DNA of 34,737 bases from Nitrospiraceae bacterium. GTDB lineage: Bacteria > Nitrospirota > Thermodesulfovibrionia > Thermodesulfovibrionales > UBA1546. How positions within the stretch are numbered: position 1 is the stretch's first letter; the number at the start of each line of letters is the position of its first letter. The notes beneath the pieces are model-generated. The model had not been told where the DNA came from. It was given only the letters and a program-made list of their open reading frames with translations, and searched no databases. Made by a program: the position numbers and the translations under genes. Positions 1 to 7,602 of the stretch are shown here, piece by piece. The DNA lies in NCBI GenBank assembly GCA_003599795.1, contig QZJQ01000042.1, forward strand, positions 1-34,737, given 5' to 3'.

Positions 1-750
1 ACTTATGATATTGAAGGGATTGACTCGGCCCATAAACTTGCGATACTTGCATCGCTGGCATATGACATACCTCTTTCATTTAATGATGTTTATAAAGAGG
101 GCATAACCAGAATAACCTCTCAGGACATCGGCTTTGCAGGAGATCTGGGTTATAAGATAAAACTTCTTGCTATTGCAAAGGCTTCTGACAACAGAGTGGA
201 ACTCAGGGTTCATCCGACAATGGTTCCAAAGGATTATCTTATATCAAAGGTTGACGGTGTTTTCAATGCAATTTATGTGCAGGGAGACGCTGTAGGCGAC
301 ACCCTCTACTATGGAAGAGGCGCAGGCGATATGCCGACAGGAAGCGCGGTTGTAAGTGATGTTGTAGATATAGGGAAAAGAATCATGATACATGATACAG
401 GATACAAGATTCAGGATAAAAAATATCATGCATCGTGCATCGTGCATCGTGCATCATCAGCGCTTAAAATCAAAAAGATAGAAGACATTGAGGCTATGTA
501 TTATTTTAGGTTTACGGCATTTGACAAGCCGGGCGTTCTCTCAAACATCTCAGGTGTTCTCGGAAAGTTTAATATAAGCATAACATCTGTTATTCAGAAG
601 GGCAGGCGTCTCGGAGAGGCTGTTCCTCTGATTGTTCTTACCCATACGGCAAAAGAAAAAGATGTTGTTAGCGCTGTTGCGGAGATTGACAGGCTTTCCG
701 TTGTCGCTGACAAAACGCTCTATATAAGAGTTGAAGGAAAAGAAGAATAG
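1..750 (+). CDS. hom: Homoserine dehydrogenase, C-terminal part (5' end outside window)
   Basis: NAD(P)-dependent reduction of aspartate semialdehyde to homoserine, the branch point to threonine and methionine. The reading frame is open from base 1, so 249 residues are visible and the Rossmann domain is missing. Family signatures are the GxDSAHKLAILASLA stretch, the DI...LGYKIKLLAIAK segment, the HPTMVP loop, and the GVFNAI...GDAVG...YYGRGAG...PTGSAVVSD block of the catalytic domain. A C-terminal ACT domain follows (starting YYFRFTAFDKPGVLSNISGVL), the usual site of threonine feedback control. Between catalytic and ACT domains lies an extra peptide encoded by a heptamer repeat (385-460), whose near-copy occurs in the glutamate synthase gene at 11131-11199. 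Identity is near certain; the effect of the insertion is unknown. Confidence 0.95.
   Translation, partial: TYDIEGIDSAHKLAILASLAYDIPLSFNDVYKEGITRITSQDIGFAGDLGYKIKLLAIAKASDNRVELRVHPTMVPKDYLISKVDGVFNAIYVQGDAVGDTLYYGRGAGDMPTGSAVVSDVVDIGKRIMIHDTGYKIQDKKYHASCIVHRASSALKIKKIEDIEAMYYFRFTAFDKPGVLSNISGVLGKFNISITSVIQKGRRLGEAVPLIVLTHTAKEKDVVSAVAEIDRLSVVADKTLYIRVEGKEE
385..460 (+). repeat. In-frame dispersed heptamer repeat, copy 1 (inside hom)
   Basis: About 76 bp built of 7-bp units: ATGATAC twice, then AGGATAC, AAGATTC and AGGATAA, an 8-bp A-rich joint, then ATGCATC and three GTGCATC. It is read in frame within hom and adds the peptide IQDKKYHASCIVHRASSA between catalytic and ACT domains. Copy 2 lies at 11131-11199 (about 85% identical by eye over 68 aligned bases, gap-free) and is read in the same sense and frame. 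Confidence 0.85.
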
Positions 751-813
751 CACCCCCTCAAGAAGAGGCGTTGCCTTACCTGTAAAGTGAAAGTTTAGGC
801 CTTAAAAAAAACC

Positions 814-842
814 TTGACAAATCATCTTAACTTCAATATCAT
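814..842 (+). promoter_or_regulatory. Sigma70-type promoter of the hydrogenase operon
   Basis: TTGACA at 814-819 and TATCAT at 837-842 are separated by 17 bp. The predicted start near 849 leaves a leader of about 83 nt before the small-subunit ATG at 933. The element sits in the AT-rich gap between hom and the hydrogenase. No operator or sigma54 element was recognised. Confidence 0.6.
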
Positions 843-932
843 TTGCAATAGGTTCATAAATATTTTAAATAATTAACGACAGGGTTGCTGTTTTTATTTC
901 CTAAAAAATCAGCCAAAGGGAGGGGAAGATTT

Positions 933-2021
933 ATGGGAGAGAAAGAAGTAAGCAAGCAGTTTCTTGAAGCATTTGAATTTCAGGGTATCAAGAGAAGGGA
1001 GTTTCTGAAGTTTTGCGGCGCTACTGCAGCCCTTCTTGGATTGTCAGAGTTATACATTCCTAAAATTGCCGCAGCCATTGAAAAGGCAGCTAAACGGCCG
1101 CCTGTTGTATGGCTTAATTTTGCATCGGATTCCGGCTGCACAGAGGCTCTCATCAAGGCAACATATCCGAATGCCGCTGACCTTGTTCTGGATATTCTGA
1201 GCATTGATTACAATGAGACAATCATGGCTGCCGCAGGAAAACAGAGCGAGGAAATAAGAGAGAAATCAAGAAAGGCCGGAGGGTATATCCTCATAGTAGA
1301 AGGCGGAGTTCCTACAAAAAAAGGACACGGCATGATCGCAGGCAAAGAGATGCTTGATATCCTTAAGGAGATGGCAGCGCCTGCCGTTGCAATTATAGCC
1401 GTCGGAAGCTGCGCCACATTTGGGGGCGTGCCTGCGGCAAAACCCAATCCGTCTCAGATTATAGGCGTTACAGAGGCTCTTAAGAAGGCCGGAGTAAAAA
1501 AAGCAGTTGTCAACCTGGACCTCTGCCCTGTTAATGTGGAATATCTTGTAGGGGTGGTTGTCAATTATCTGCTCCTCGGCAAACTCCCTGAGCTTGACAG
1601 CTTCGGGCGTCCCAAGATGTTCTACGGTCAGACAATACACGACAATTGTGAGCGCAGGGCGCATTTTGATGCAGGCAGATTCGTAGAGAGATTCGGTTCT
1701 AACGAAGAGGCTCTGGGATATTGCTTATATAAAATGGGGTGCAAGGGTCCTATGACTTATTCTGCATGCCCTAAGGTTCAGTATAACGACAGGGTTAGCT
1801 GGTGCATAAAGGCCGGCGCTCCGTGTATCGGCTGTGCTGAACATGATTGGCCTGATAAGTTTGCAGGATTTTATAACAGGCTGCCTGACGTAAAACTGCC
1901 CGGCATACAGGCAACGGCAGATAAGATTGGAGCAGTAGCCGGTGTTGCAACTGCAGTAGGCATTGCGGCTCATGCCATTGCATCGTCTGGCAGGGCAAAA
2001 AAAGCGGGAGGTGAAAAATAA
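933..2021 (+). CDS. hyaA: [NiFe] hydrogenase small subunit, Tat-exported, membrane-anchored
   Basis: Electron-transfer subunit (362 aa) carrying three Fe-S clusters from the NiFe site to the cytochrome b. The ATG at 933 is chosen because GGGAGGGGAAG precedes it by about 8 nt; an in-frame ATG at 885 lacks this and would bury the Tat signal deeper. The Tat motif RREFLKF is at 21-27. Cluster ligands: proximal site residues C69, C160, C198, but the usual first Cys is Asp66 (DSGC instead of CTGC). The next clusters use H236, C239, C264, C270 and then C279, C291, C298, C301. A hydrophobic helix at about 332-350 is the membrane anchor. Its TAA overlaps the large-subunit ATG (TAATG). An Asp-ligated proximal cluster is known from O2-tolerant actinobacterial-type (group 1h) enzymes; the subgroup here is uncertain. 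Confidence 0.95.
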   Translation: MGEKEVSKQFLEAFEFQGIKRREFLKFCGATAALLGLSELYIPKIAAAIEKAAKRPPVVWLNFASDSGCTEALIKATYPNAADLVLDILSIDYNETIMAAAGKQSEEIREKSRKAGGYILIVEGGVPTKKGHGMIAGKEMLDILKEMAAPAVAIIAVGSCATFGGVPAAKPNPSQIIGVTEALKKAGVKKAVVNLDLCPVNVEYLVGVVVNYLLLGKLPELDSFGRPKMFYGQTIHDNCERRAHFDAGRFVERFGSNEEALGYCLYKMGCKGPMTYSACPKVQYNDRVSWCIKAGAPCIGCAEHDWPDKFAGFYNRLPDVKLPGIQATADKIGAVAGVATAVGIAAHAIASSGRAKKAGGEK

Positions 2022-3613
2022 TGGCAAAGATAACAATAGACCCTTTTACAAGGATAGAGGGACATTTAAAAATTGATGTTGAGATTGAGGGCGGGAAAGT
2101 TAAAGACGCATGGACCAGCGGCACGCTGTTCAGGGGATTTGAGATAATCCTGAAAGGCAGGGACCCGAGAGACGCCTGGCATCTTACCCAGAGAATCTGC
2201 GGGGTATGCCCGACATCGCACGGACATACATCTTCAATGAGCATGGATGACGCGTTTAAGGTTAAGCCTCCTGACAATGGAAGAATAATCAGGAATATAA
2301 TTGAAGGCTGCCAGTTTGTTCACTCTCACATACTCTGGTTTTATCATCTTGCCGCTCTTGATTATGTTGATGTTGTTGCTGCGCTTAAAGCCCAGCCCAA
2401 AGAAGCATCGCTTAAAAAAGTTCAGGCAAAACTAAAATCCTTTGTTGAATCAGGACAGCTCGGCCCCTTTGCAAACGGATACTGGGGACATCCCGCGTAC
2501 AAGCTTCCTCCTGATTTAAATTTGCTTGCTGTTGCTCATTACCTTGAGGCTCTGGATATGCAGGCAAAGGCGTCGCACCTCAGTGCGCTCTTCGGCGGAA
2601 GGATGCCTATGACAATGACAAGCCCTCCCGGAGGCACAACCAAGGTTCCTACTGTTGATGATATTGCCAATTATCTTTTCAGAGTAAAAGAATTGCAGGA
2701 CTGGATAGACAATGTCTATGTTCCTGATGTGCTTGCAGTGGCCCCTTATTATCTTGACTATGCAGGGGTGGGCAAGGGACATGCGAATTTCCTGTCATGG
2801 GGAGTTTTTGAGGATGCATCCTTTGATCCTAAGAAGAGGCTTTTGCCGAGAGGAGCCATATTTGCCGACAGCTTCCCGAAGGTGCATGACGCAAAACCGG
2901 AAGATGTGGCAGAACATACATCACACAGCTGGTATAAAGGCGCTAAGCCCCTGAATCCGAGCAATGGCGAGACAGACCCGGAATATACGGGCTATGACCC
3001 TAATAAAAAATATACATGGGCCAAGGCGCCAAGATTGAAAGATAAGCCAATGGAGGTCGGCGCCCTTGCAAGAATGCTCGTGGCATATGCGTCAGGCCAG
3101 CCGACAGCAAAAAAATTAATTGACAGCACATTGGCTGCAATCGGTCATGCAGGAAAGCCGCAGGTTCTCCTTGGAGTGGTAGGCAGGATTGCCGCCCGCG
3201 TGCTTGAATGCAAGATGGTTGCTGATTCGATGTATCAGTGGGGAGTTGATATTGTAGAGAATATCAAAAAAGGCAAGGCAGAGGTTTATACGCCGTACGA
3301 AATACCTGACAAGGCAAAAGGCATCGGGCTATGGGAAGCCCCCAGAGGCGCGCTCGGGCATTGGATAGATGTTGACGGGAAAAAGATTAAAAACTATCAG
3401 TGCGTTGTGCCTACGACATGGAACGTCTGCCCGAGGGATGACAAAGGCGTAAGGGGACCGATTGAGGAGGCTCTTGTTGGAACATCAGTAGTCAATCCTG
3501 AGAAACCTCTTGAGGTATTAAGGGTTGTGCATTCATTTGATCCGTGTCTTGCATGCACAGTCCACGTGATACATCCCGAATCCAACAGGATAATGGAATT
3601 TAAAGTATCATAG
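2021..3613 (+). CDS. hyaB: [NiFe] hydrogenase large subunit
   Basis: Catalytic subunit (530 aa) that splits H2 at the NiFe(CN)2CO site. The N-terminal ligand motif RICGVCPTSHG gives C60 and C63; the C-terminal motif DPCLACTVH gives C509 and C512 and ends at H515. A 15-residue tail follows H515, the normal cleavage site, so the protein needs endoproteolytic maturation, matching the protease gene at 4267. Full family length with no interruption. It has no signal peptide and should be co-exported with the Tat-bearing small subunit. Translational coupling to the small subunit through TAATG supports a 1:1 complex. Confidence 0.97.
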   Translation: MAKITIDPFTRIEGHLKIDVEIEGGKVKDAWTSGTLFRGFEIILKGRDPRDAWHLTQRICGVCPTSHGHTSSMSMDDAFKVKPPDNGRIIRNIIEGCQFVHSHILWFYHLAALDYVDVVAALKAQPKEASLKKVQAKLKSFVESGQLGPFANGYWGHPAYKLPPDLNLLAVAHYLEALDMQAKASHLSALFGGRMPMTMTSPPGGTTKVPTVDDIANYLFRVKELQDWIDNVYVPDVLAVAPYYLDYAGVGKGHANFLSWGVFEDASFDPKKRLLPRGAIFADSFPKVHDAKPEDVAEHTSHSWYKGAKPLNPSNGETDPEYTGYDPNKKYTWAKAPRLKDKPMEVGALARMLVAYASGQPTAKKLIDSTLAAIGHAGKPQVLLGVVGRIAARVLECKMVADSMYQWGVDIVENIKKGKAEVYTPYEIPDKAKGIGLWEAPRGALGHWIDVDGKKIKNYQCVVPTTWNVCPRDDKGVRGPIEEALVGTSVVNPEKPLEVLRVVHSFDPCLACTVHVIHPESNRIMEFKVS

Positions 3614-3622
3614 GGAGGCGAT

Positions 3623-4267
3623 ATGGCAAATGAACTAAAATATGAATGGAGTTTAGCGTATAGGGTTGAACATTGGGTCAGAGTTATCGCCATAGCTGTG
3701 CTTGTATTCACAGGTTTCTACATCCACTGGCCGTTTATCACCGGAGGCGCTGAAGGCGCGGTGATGTCATGGATGAGGTTTTTCCACTCTGTTGCCGCGT
3801 ATGCCCTTGTTCTGGGCCTTATCGTAAGGGTGTACATGGCGCTTAACTCCACATTTGACAGAGACTGGAAAGATTTCAGCATAACCAAAAACCTGAAAGA
3901 CCTTCCTGATATGCTCGCTTACTATCTCTTTGTAAATGATACACATAAAGATTACAGGAAGTATAATCCGCTTCAGGCATTAGCCTATCTCTTTATTGCA
4001 GCGCTGATTATCTTCACAACACTCACAGGCGCGGCTCTTTATAAGGGCAATGCATTCGGGTTTATTAACGCAGCGGAGAGCTTCAGATGGGTTAATACAA
4101 TGCTCGGCGGCGAATCCTACACGAGGATATGGCACTTCCTGTCAATGTGGGTTTTCCTTATCTTTGTTGGCGTGCATGTTTATATGAGCCTGCTTCAGGC
4201 AGCAGTCAATAAGGATAAGACCTTCATGTCAATATTCACAGGATATAAACTCAAAAAGACTTCCTGA
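3623..4267 (+). CDS. hyaC: Hydrogenase cytochrome b subunit (HyaC/HupC family)
   Basis: Integral membrane dihaem cytochrome b (214 aa) passing electrons from the hydrogenase to the quinone pool. Four hydrophobic helices are visible at about 17-38, 52-72, 116-138 and 170-190. Candidate haem-ligand histidines are in YRVEHWVRV, FFHSVAAY and the RIWHFLSMW...VGVHVYM helix. GGGAGGCG precedes the ATG by about 4 nt, and the gene lies 9 nt after the large subunit. Its TGA overlaps the protease ATG (TGATG). Shorter than E. coli HyaC (about 235 aa) but with the same layout. Confidence 0.93.
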   Translation: MANELKYEWSLAYRVEHWVRVIAIAVLVFTGFYIHWPFITGGAEGAVMSWMRFFHSVAAYALVLGLIVRVYMALNSTFDRDWKDFSITKNLKDLPDMLAYYLFVNDTHKDYRKYNPLQALAYLFIAALIIFTTLTGAALYKGNAFGFINAAESFRWVNTMLGGESYTRIWHFLSMWVFLIFVGVHVYMSLLQAAVNKDKTFMSIFTGYKLKKTS

Positions 4268-4770
4268 TGACTGAAAAAGAAAGCGGGGGAGGCAATGTTC
4301 CTCCCCCAAAAGTCTTAATACTCGGCGTCGGCAATCTTTTGCTTAAAGACGACGGCTTCGGAGTGCATTTAATTAAAGACTTTGAAGGCGCCCGCTTTCC
4401 TGAAAATATCCGGATACTGGAAGCCGGCACTGTAAGCCATCAGCTGATTCCGCTGTTTCACGAAATTGATTATCTGATTGTGATAGATGCGGTAGAGGCA
4501 GGCGACGTTCCCGGGTCCATATTCCGGTTTTCCCCTGATGATATTAATTTTAAATCAGAACAAAAATTATCACTTCACCAGATAAGCCTCACAGACGTAC
4601 TTCAGATGGCTGCGCTTACAGGCGCAAAGCCCAAAACAGTGATTATAGCCGTGCAGCCCAAAGACATTTCAGAATGGGGGATTGAATTATCCGATGAAGT
4701 CAGAAGGGCAATGCCTAAGGTCAAAGAACTTGTTTTTGAAGAGCTTGAGAAAATAAATGCTATTAACTGA
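4267..4770 (+). CDS. hyaD: Hydrogenase maturation endopeptidase (HyaD/HybD family)
   Basis: Nickel-dependent protease (167 aa) that removes the C-terminal tail of the large subunit once the NiFe site is built. Seen: the N-terminal GVGNLLLKDDGFGVHLI motif, LEAGTVSHQL, VIDAVEAGD and LSLHQISLTDVL. These carry the conserved acidic and His residues that bind nickel in HybD. The ATG overlaps the cytochrome b stop, and the gene directly follows the structural genes, as in hya/hup operons. Cytoplasmic, no signal peptide. The N-terminal 15 residues (TEKESGGGNVPPP) are a low-complexity extension. Confidence 0.93.
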   Translation: MTEKESGGGNVPPPKVLILGVGNLLLKDDGFGVHLIKDFEGARFPENIRILEAGTVSHQLIPLFHEIDYLIVIDAVEAGDVPGSIFRFSPDDINFKSEQKLSLHQISLTDVLQMAALTGAKPKTVIIAVQPKDISEWGIELSDEVRRAMPKVKELVFEELEKINAIN

Positions 4771-4777
4771 AAAATGG

Positions 4778-4783
4778 TATAAT
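4778..4783 (+). promoter_or_regulatory. Extended -10 element just upstream of hypC
   Basis: TGGTATAAT (TATAAT at 4778-4783, TG at 4775-4776) lies 7 bp before the hypC ATG, which has no Shine-Dalgarno sequence. If active, transcription would begin at or next to the ATG and give a nearly leaderless hypC message. No matching -35 hexamer is visible, so this could be chance in AT-rich DNA. Confidence 0.3.
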
Positions 4784-4790
4784 TATAAAA

Positions 4791-5024
4791 ATGTGTCTTG
4801 CTGTTCCATCTAAAATAATTAATATTCAGGATTTAAACGCCACTGTTGAGGTTTATGGCGCCCGGCGCAGTGTAAGCCTTCTGCTGATGCCTGACGATGC
4901 ACAGATTGGAGACTTTGTGCTCGTGCATGCAGGGTTTGCCATACAGAAAGTGGATGAGGATGCCGCTGAAGAGGCGCTGAAATACATAAAACAAATTATG
5001 GATGAAACAGGCGAACGTTTATGA
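4791..5024 (+). CDS. hypC: Hydrogenase maturation chaperone HypC/HybG
   Basis: Small chaperone (77 aa) that works with HypD in Fe(CN)2CO assembly and delivers the unit to the large subunit. The MCLAVPSKI start is diagnostic: Cys2 is the essential residue after removal of Met1. The beta-barrel core (VEVYGARRSVSLLLMPDDAQIGDFVLVHAGFAIQKVD) has the family length. It closes the hydrogenase cluster, 20 nt after the protease. No other hyp gene (A, B, D, E, F) is in the window, so the rest of the maturation set must be elsewhere. Confidence 0.96.
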   Translation: MCLAVPSKIINIQDLNATVEVYGARRSVSLLLMPDDAQIGDFVLVHAGFAIQKVDEDAAEEALKYIKQIMDETGERL

Positions 5025-5203
5025 CCCTAAAATTTTAATTTGACATTGACAAAGCTGCGCTAATAGGTGGATACTATATGAGAATAATCCTATGGATGCC
5101 CATCAAGTCCAACAAGGAGGTGACGGATCAAGATAGTGAAAATATTCGGCAGTTTTACTTATCCGGCTTATCAAGACAAAAAATAAAAAACGGGGAGGAA
5201 ATA

Positions 5204-6307
5204 ATGAAAAGAGTTTTAGTTTTGGCAGTAGCAGTAGCTCTTGTATTTGCAGGCTATCTGGCCTTTACCACAGTTGATTCCAAGACACCCTCGCTTGTCG
5301 CAGCAGCAAAGACTTATTCAGGCACCCTTTATGTTGCAGGAATGGGCGGACATTTTGCAAAGGCAGATATAACCATTGACCCTAATGACAGTAACAATCC
5401 GATAAAGATGAATAACCTTGACAGAATTGTTATCGGAGACAAAGTTACTCACGCCACACATGATGCAAGGGTTGACTCAAACGACAAGAATATAATGTTC
5501 TGGTCAACGTTTAAGGCCGACAAAAGCGGCATGCTTCATGTCGGAAAAACCGATTTGAAAACAGGCGAAAAAATCACTGATGTAACAATTGGAATTGACA
5601 AGAGGGCAAAGGGCCCGGCTCCTATGTATTGCGCATCAGGACAGTCCAAGACATCTTTCATGCCTATGACAATGGCAGGAGAAGCCTATATTGATGTATT
5701 TGACAAGGCAACAATGAAGCACAAGCACCGCGTATTCCTTGACGGCATAGGATACAAGAAGGGCACATACCAGTTCTTCCACGGAATTAATTCACCTGAT
5801 ATGAAGCATTTTCTCGTTGCCATTAATATGCTTGGCGCAGACGGCAAGCCATCAGGCAAGGTAGAGCTTGTAGTCCTGGATCTTGCAGAGCTTGAAAAAG
5901 GCAAGGCAAAAATGATAACAGGCAAGACCCTCACCGGCGAGCCCGGAAAGACCATTTCATTCAGGCAGTTCTACACCAATGACGGCAAGTATATTCTCCA
6001 GTCAGGCAGAGACAGAATGTTCCTTCTGGACGCAAAGACACTGGAGCTTCTTGACGAAGAAATGGTAAAAGGCGAAAACCACGATGTAATGCCGACTCCT
6101 GACGGCAAATATGCAGTTCTTACATTAAGAGAGACCTTTGCAGACAATAAAGAAGGCCCTGGCATTCAGGACGGCACTGTCCAGCTCTATGACGTTACAG
6201 CAAAAAAACTCGTAGGGAAATCCGTTTCAGTATGCGCAGCCTGCCACAACAATATTGGAATTAAAGGCAATGCAGTACTCTGCGGCTTAGACGGTAACTG
6301 GAAATAA
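5204..6307 (+). CDS. Exported beta-propeller protein with one C-terminal CxxCH haem motif
   Basis: Not assigned to a named enzyme. The ATG at 5204 (367 aa) follows GGGGAGG by about 7 nt and starts a clear signal peptide (MKRVLVLAVAVALVFAGYLAF); an upstream in-frame ATG at 5078 would put about 42 charged residues before it. The body has WD40/YncE-like propeller repeats (for example DARVDSNDKNIMFWS, GINSPDMKHFLVAI, TPDGKYAVLTLRETF). CAACH at 344-348 suggests one covalently bound c-type haem, 20 residues before the end. It lies 179 bp after hypC and ends at a strong terminator, so it may be its own unit. A periplasmic redox or metal-binding role related to cytochrome d1/NirF-like propellers is possible but not shown. 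Confidence 0.75.
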   Translation: MKRVLVLAVAVALVFAGYLAFTTVDSKTPSLVAAAKTYSGTLYVAGMGGHFAKADITIDPNDSNNPIKMNNLDRIVIGDKVTHATHDARVDSNDKNIMFWSTFKADKSGMLHVGKTDLKTGEKITDVTIGIDKRAKGPAPMYCASGQSKTSFMPMTMAGEAYIDVFDKATMKHKHRVFLDGIGYKKGTYQFFHGINSPDMKHFLVAINMLGADGKPSGKVELVVLDLAELEKGKAKMITGKTLTGEPGKTISFRQFYTNDGKYILQSGRDRMFLLDAKTLELLDEEMVKGENHDVMPTPDGKYAVLTLRETFADNKEGPGIQDGTVQLYDVTAKKLVGKSVSVCAACHNNIGIKGNAVLCGLDGNWK

Positions 6308-6355
6308 GCAAAAAACAAACAGACTTTAAAATATAAGTCAAAAAGTGTTAATATA

Positions 6356-6389
6356 GAGCGGGCATTGAGAGATGCCCGCTCTTTTTTTT
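6356..6389 (+). terminator. Strong intrinsic terminator after the propeller gene
   Basis: A perfect 10-bp stem (6356-6365 with 6372-6381, GAGCGGGCAT), a 6-nt loop and eight Ts at 6382-6389. It separates the propeller gene from the ABC transporter genes. An in-frame ATG at 6372 lies inside the stem, which argues against that codon as the permease start. Confidence 0.93.
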
Positions 6390-6407
6390 GTGATTGGCAA
6401 GGTATTA

Positions 6408-7601
6408 ATGACTAAATTTAACTTTACAGTTGTTGCATTAAAAAATCTTAAAAGGAAGCCTTTCAGAACAGGGGTTCTGGTCTTTGCTATTTCACTGCTC
6501 GTTTCCCTCATAATATTCTCTCTTTCTTTTATTGCAAGCGTGAGCTCAAGCATCAAAAAAGCGTCTGACAGGCTTGGAGCGGATTTAATAGTTGTCCCCA
6601 TTGGCGCCAGGGGCTATGCAGAGGCATTTTTGCTTGAATCAAAGAAGGCGGAATTTTACATGAATAAAAACCTCATAGACCGGGTCAAAAAGATAGAGGG
6701 CATAGAAGCGCTTACATACCAGATATATCTCTCAACAATCGGCGGCGTATGCTGTGACGTGGAGGCCACGAGAATCATAGCATTTGACCAGGAGTCAGAT
6801 TTTATAGTGAAACCATGGCTCAAAAAGGCAATTGGCCGCGGCCTCAACAAGGGCGAGGCAATCGCGGGATATGAGACAAATTTCAATCTCGGAGTTGAAC
6901 TGCTTGACCTTGAAACAACTATATTTCATAACAAGTTTAAAGTTGTCGGCGTGCTTGAAAAAACAGGTACAGCGCTTGATAATGCCTTGGTAATGACCGA
7001 GGAAAATATTAAAGATATTGTCGGAAGCGGCAAGTCTCCGATTAACGAAGGACAAATCTCACTCATATTTACTAAAGTTAAAAAAGGCTTTGACCCGTAT
7101 GAGGTTGGGAGAACCGTTGAAGGCAATATCGTTGAAGTTGATGTTGTTGCAAGAAGCGATATGGGGAAAGAGATTTTAGGCACGCTCAAGGACATAAATA
7201 AAATATTTCTGCTGTCAATTGTACTGTCTTCCATCCTTGCCGTGTTCCTTGTCTGGGCGATATTTTCTGCTATTGCAAATGAGCGCTCAAGGGAAGTCGG
7301 CATCATGAGGGCAGTGGGAGCAAATGAATCTCATATAGTAAAGCTTTTTATAATTGAAGTATTTTTTATAGGGCTGGCAGGCAGTCTTATCGGCCTTGCG
7401 GTCGGTACATCAGTTTCCTTATCGCTTGCAAGAGGTTTTAAGCTCCTTAAAAATATTTCTGCCAGCCTTACTGTATTGCAGCAGGCGGAAATAGCAGTGG
7501 CAGGCCTGCTTATCGGAATCATCATCTGTATAGCCGGAGCTTTAATGCCCATAAACCGCATAAAAAAATTGGAACCCCTGCTTGCAATAAAAGAGGAGTG
7601 A
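6408..7601 (+). CDS. ABC transporter permease, MacB/FtsX family
   Basis: Inner-membrane subunit (397 aa) of a LolCE/MacB-type exporter or lipoprotein-release system. One N-terminal helix (VLVFAISLLVSLIIFSLSFIASV) is followed by a periplasmic MacB-like core and three C-terminal helices (IFLLSIVLSSILAVFLVWAIF, LFIIEVFFIGLAGSLIGLAVG, AVAGLLIGIIICIAGALM). The cytoplasmic loop NERSREVGIMRAVGANESHI is the FtsX/MacB ATPase-contact motif. The ATG at 6408 is preferred over 6372, which lies inside the terminator stem. The stop is 1 nt before the ATPase ATG, so the two are coupled. Substrate unknown. Confidence 0.88.
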   Translation: MTKFNFTVVALKNLKRKPFRTGVLVFAISLLVSLIIFSLSFIASVSSSIKKASDRLGADLIVVPIGARGYAEAFLLESKKAEFYMNKNLIDRVKKIEGIEALTYQIYLSTIGGVCCDVEATRIIAFDQESDFIVKPWLKKAIGRGLNKGEAIAGYETNFNLGVELLDLETTIFHNKFKVVGVLEKTGTALDNALVMTEENIKDIVGSGKSPINEGQISLIFTKVKKGFDPYEVGRTVEGNIVEVDVVARSDMGKEILGTLKDINKIFLLSIVLSSILAVFLVWAIFSAIANERSREVGIMRAVGANESHIVKLFIIEVFFIGLAGSLIGLAVGTSVSLSLARGFKLLKNISASLTVLQQAEIAVAGLLIGIIICIAGALMPINRIKKLEPLLAIKEE

Positions 7602-7602
7602 T

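Noticed and set aside
385-460. CRISPR-like array in hom
   Set aside because: Units are 7 bp, without spacers, and lie inside an uninterrupted coding frame.
1725-2277. Long - strand ORFs opposite the hydrogenase genes
   Set aside because: Shadows of strongly conserved + strand genes; no ribosome sites or recognisable domains.
5046-5077. Promoter TTGACA...TACTAT before the propeller gene
   Set aside because: Spacing is about 20 bp, too long for confidence; kept only as a note.
5078-5203. Upstream ATG as start of the propeller protein
   Set aside because: It would place about 42 charged residues before a clear signal peptide; GGGGAGG supports 5204.
6372-6407. Upstream ATG as start of the ABC permease
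   Set aside because: It lies within the terminator stem and has no ribosome site; ATG 6408 fits better.
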